From Empedobacter stercoris (GTDB lineage: Bacteria > Bacteroidota > Bacteroidia > Flavobacteriales > Weeksellaceae), in the NCBI RefSeq assembly GCF_020281205.1, contig NZ_JACXZC010000017.1, positions 1 through 63,899 on the forward strand: a stretch of DNA of 63,899 nt. The letters are read 5' to 3'. The position numbers and the translations under genes are program-made. Shown piece by piece: positions 63,821 through 63,899 of the stretch. Below the pieces are notes generated by a model. The model did not search any database and was not told the origin of the DNA. It saw only the letters and a list, made by a program, of their open reading frames with translations. The first letter of the stretch is position 1; the number at the start of each line of letters is the position of its first letter.

Positions 63821-63899
63821 TTTAGACTGCACCCAAAAGTTTGGACAGATTAAAAATTAATAATTATAAAAATGAGTTCGATATTGTATCGGGCTCATT
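63821..63899 (+). mobile_element. Possible left end of an IS3-type insertion sequence
   Basis: The sequence TAGACTGCACCCAAAAGTTT at 63823 and on looks like the terminal repeats of IS3-like elements in Bacteroidota (from memory), possibly beginning TGCACCC at 63828. It is followed by a 13-bp hairpin at the window edge. The transposase lies beyond the window, so the call is uncertain. Confidence 0.45.
63871..63899 (+). terminator. 13-bp hairpin at the window edge
   Basis: AATGAGTTCGATA (63871-63883) pairs fully, with two G-U pairs, with TATCGGGCTCATT (63887-63899) around a TTG loop. It could be a transcription block inside an IS end; the downstream T tract is outside the window. Confidence 0.6.

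Noticed and set aside
1-63899. CRISPR arrays, prophage, toxin-antitoxin or biosynthetic clusters
   Set aside because: No regularly spaced repeats, phage structural genes, small paired regulators or megasynthases were seen.

Overview
The window is AT-rich chromosomal DNA from a member of the Flavobacteriia (Bacteroidota), most likely Weeksellaceae; an Empedobacter- or Chryseobacterium-like organism is a guess. Seen in sequence: two secreted proteins with type IX secretion (T9SS) type A C-terminal sorting domains, tandem DUF3078 proteins, a long-form GAPDH with a ~125-residue N-terminal extension, TAnnTTTG-type -7 promoter elements typical of Bacteroidota, and no obvious Shine-Dalgarno sites. 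Most of the window is compact housekeeping sequence; accessory DNA is limited to 5.2-6.6 kb and the extreme right edge.

Layout. 0.1-5.2 kb: a large T9SS cargo protein, GAPDH and tRNA-Ser(UGA). 5.5-6.6 kb: a decayed IS982-family insertion sequence with perfect 14-bp ends, which cut a small secreted-protein gene. 6.8-19.7 kb: lipoprotein superoxide dismutase, queG, ruvB, hemH, two DUF3078 paralogues, hutI, yicC-gmk, an alpha/beta hydrolase and a P-type ATPase. 19.8-29.9 kb: NlpC/P60 hydrolase with O-methyltransferase, acs, an M48 lipoprotein protease with mutS, an RNA methyltransferase, a GNAT acetyltransferase and dGTPase. 29.9-33.6 kb: a LemA/TPM-domain cluster, a conserved Bacteroidota protein and two cold-shock-domain genes. 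33.9-41.7 kb: an Fe-S oxidoreductase pair, an MCE-domain transporter subunit, an amidase with SPOR-like repeats, and divergent lptD. 41.7-50.2 kb: ridA, pdxA, the DUF177-rpmF pair, accB-accC, tig-clpP-clpX. 50.3-54 kb: a second T9SS cargo gene followed by a 78-residue protein with a Pro-Ile-Asp/transmembrane/basic tail, then a TlpA-like thioredoxin. 54-60 kb: the rod-shape operon mreB-mreC-mreD-mrdA-rodA. 60-63.9 kb: sppA, divergent folK, an OmpA-family protein, and the apparent end of another insertion sequence.

Themes. Cell-envelope construction dominates (MreBCD/PBP2/RodA, amidase, LptD, MCE protein, OmpA, T9SS cargo), together with protein quality control (trigger factor, ClpXP, M48, SppA) and fatty-acid biosynthesis (AccBC). 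Genes lie in short operons with 1-32-nt overlaps, separated by clear hairpin terminators. I found no CRISPR array, prophage, toxin-antitoxin or defence cassette. The items most worth a second look are the 78-residue PID-tail protein beside its T9SS cargo, the small secreted-protein gene destroyed by the IS, an unusually long RodA, short repeats placed directly after stop codons, and the long leader of the cold-shock operon.
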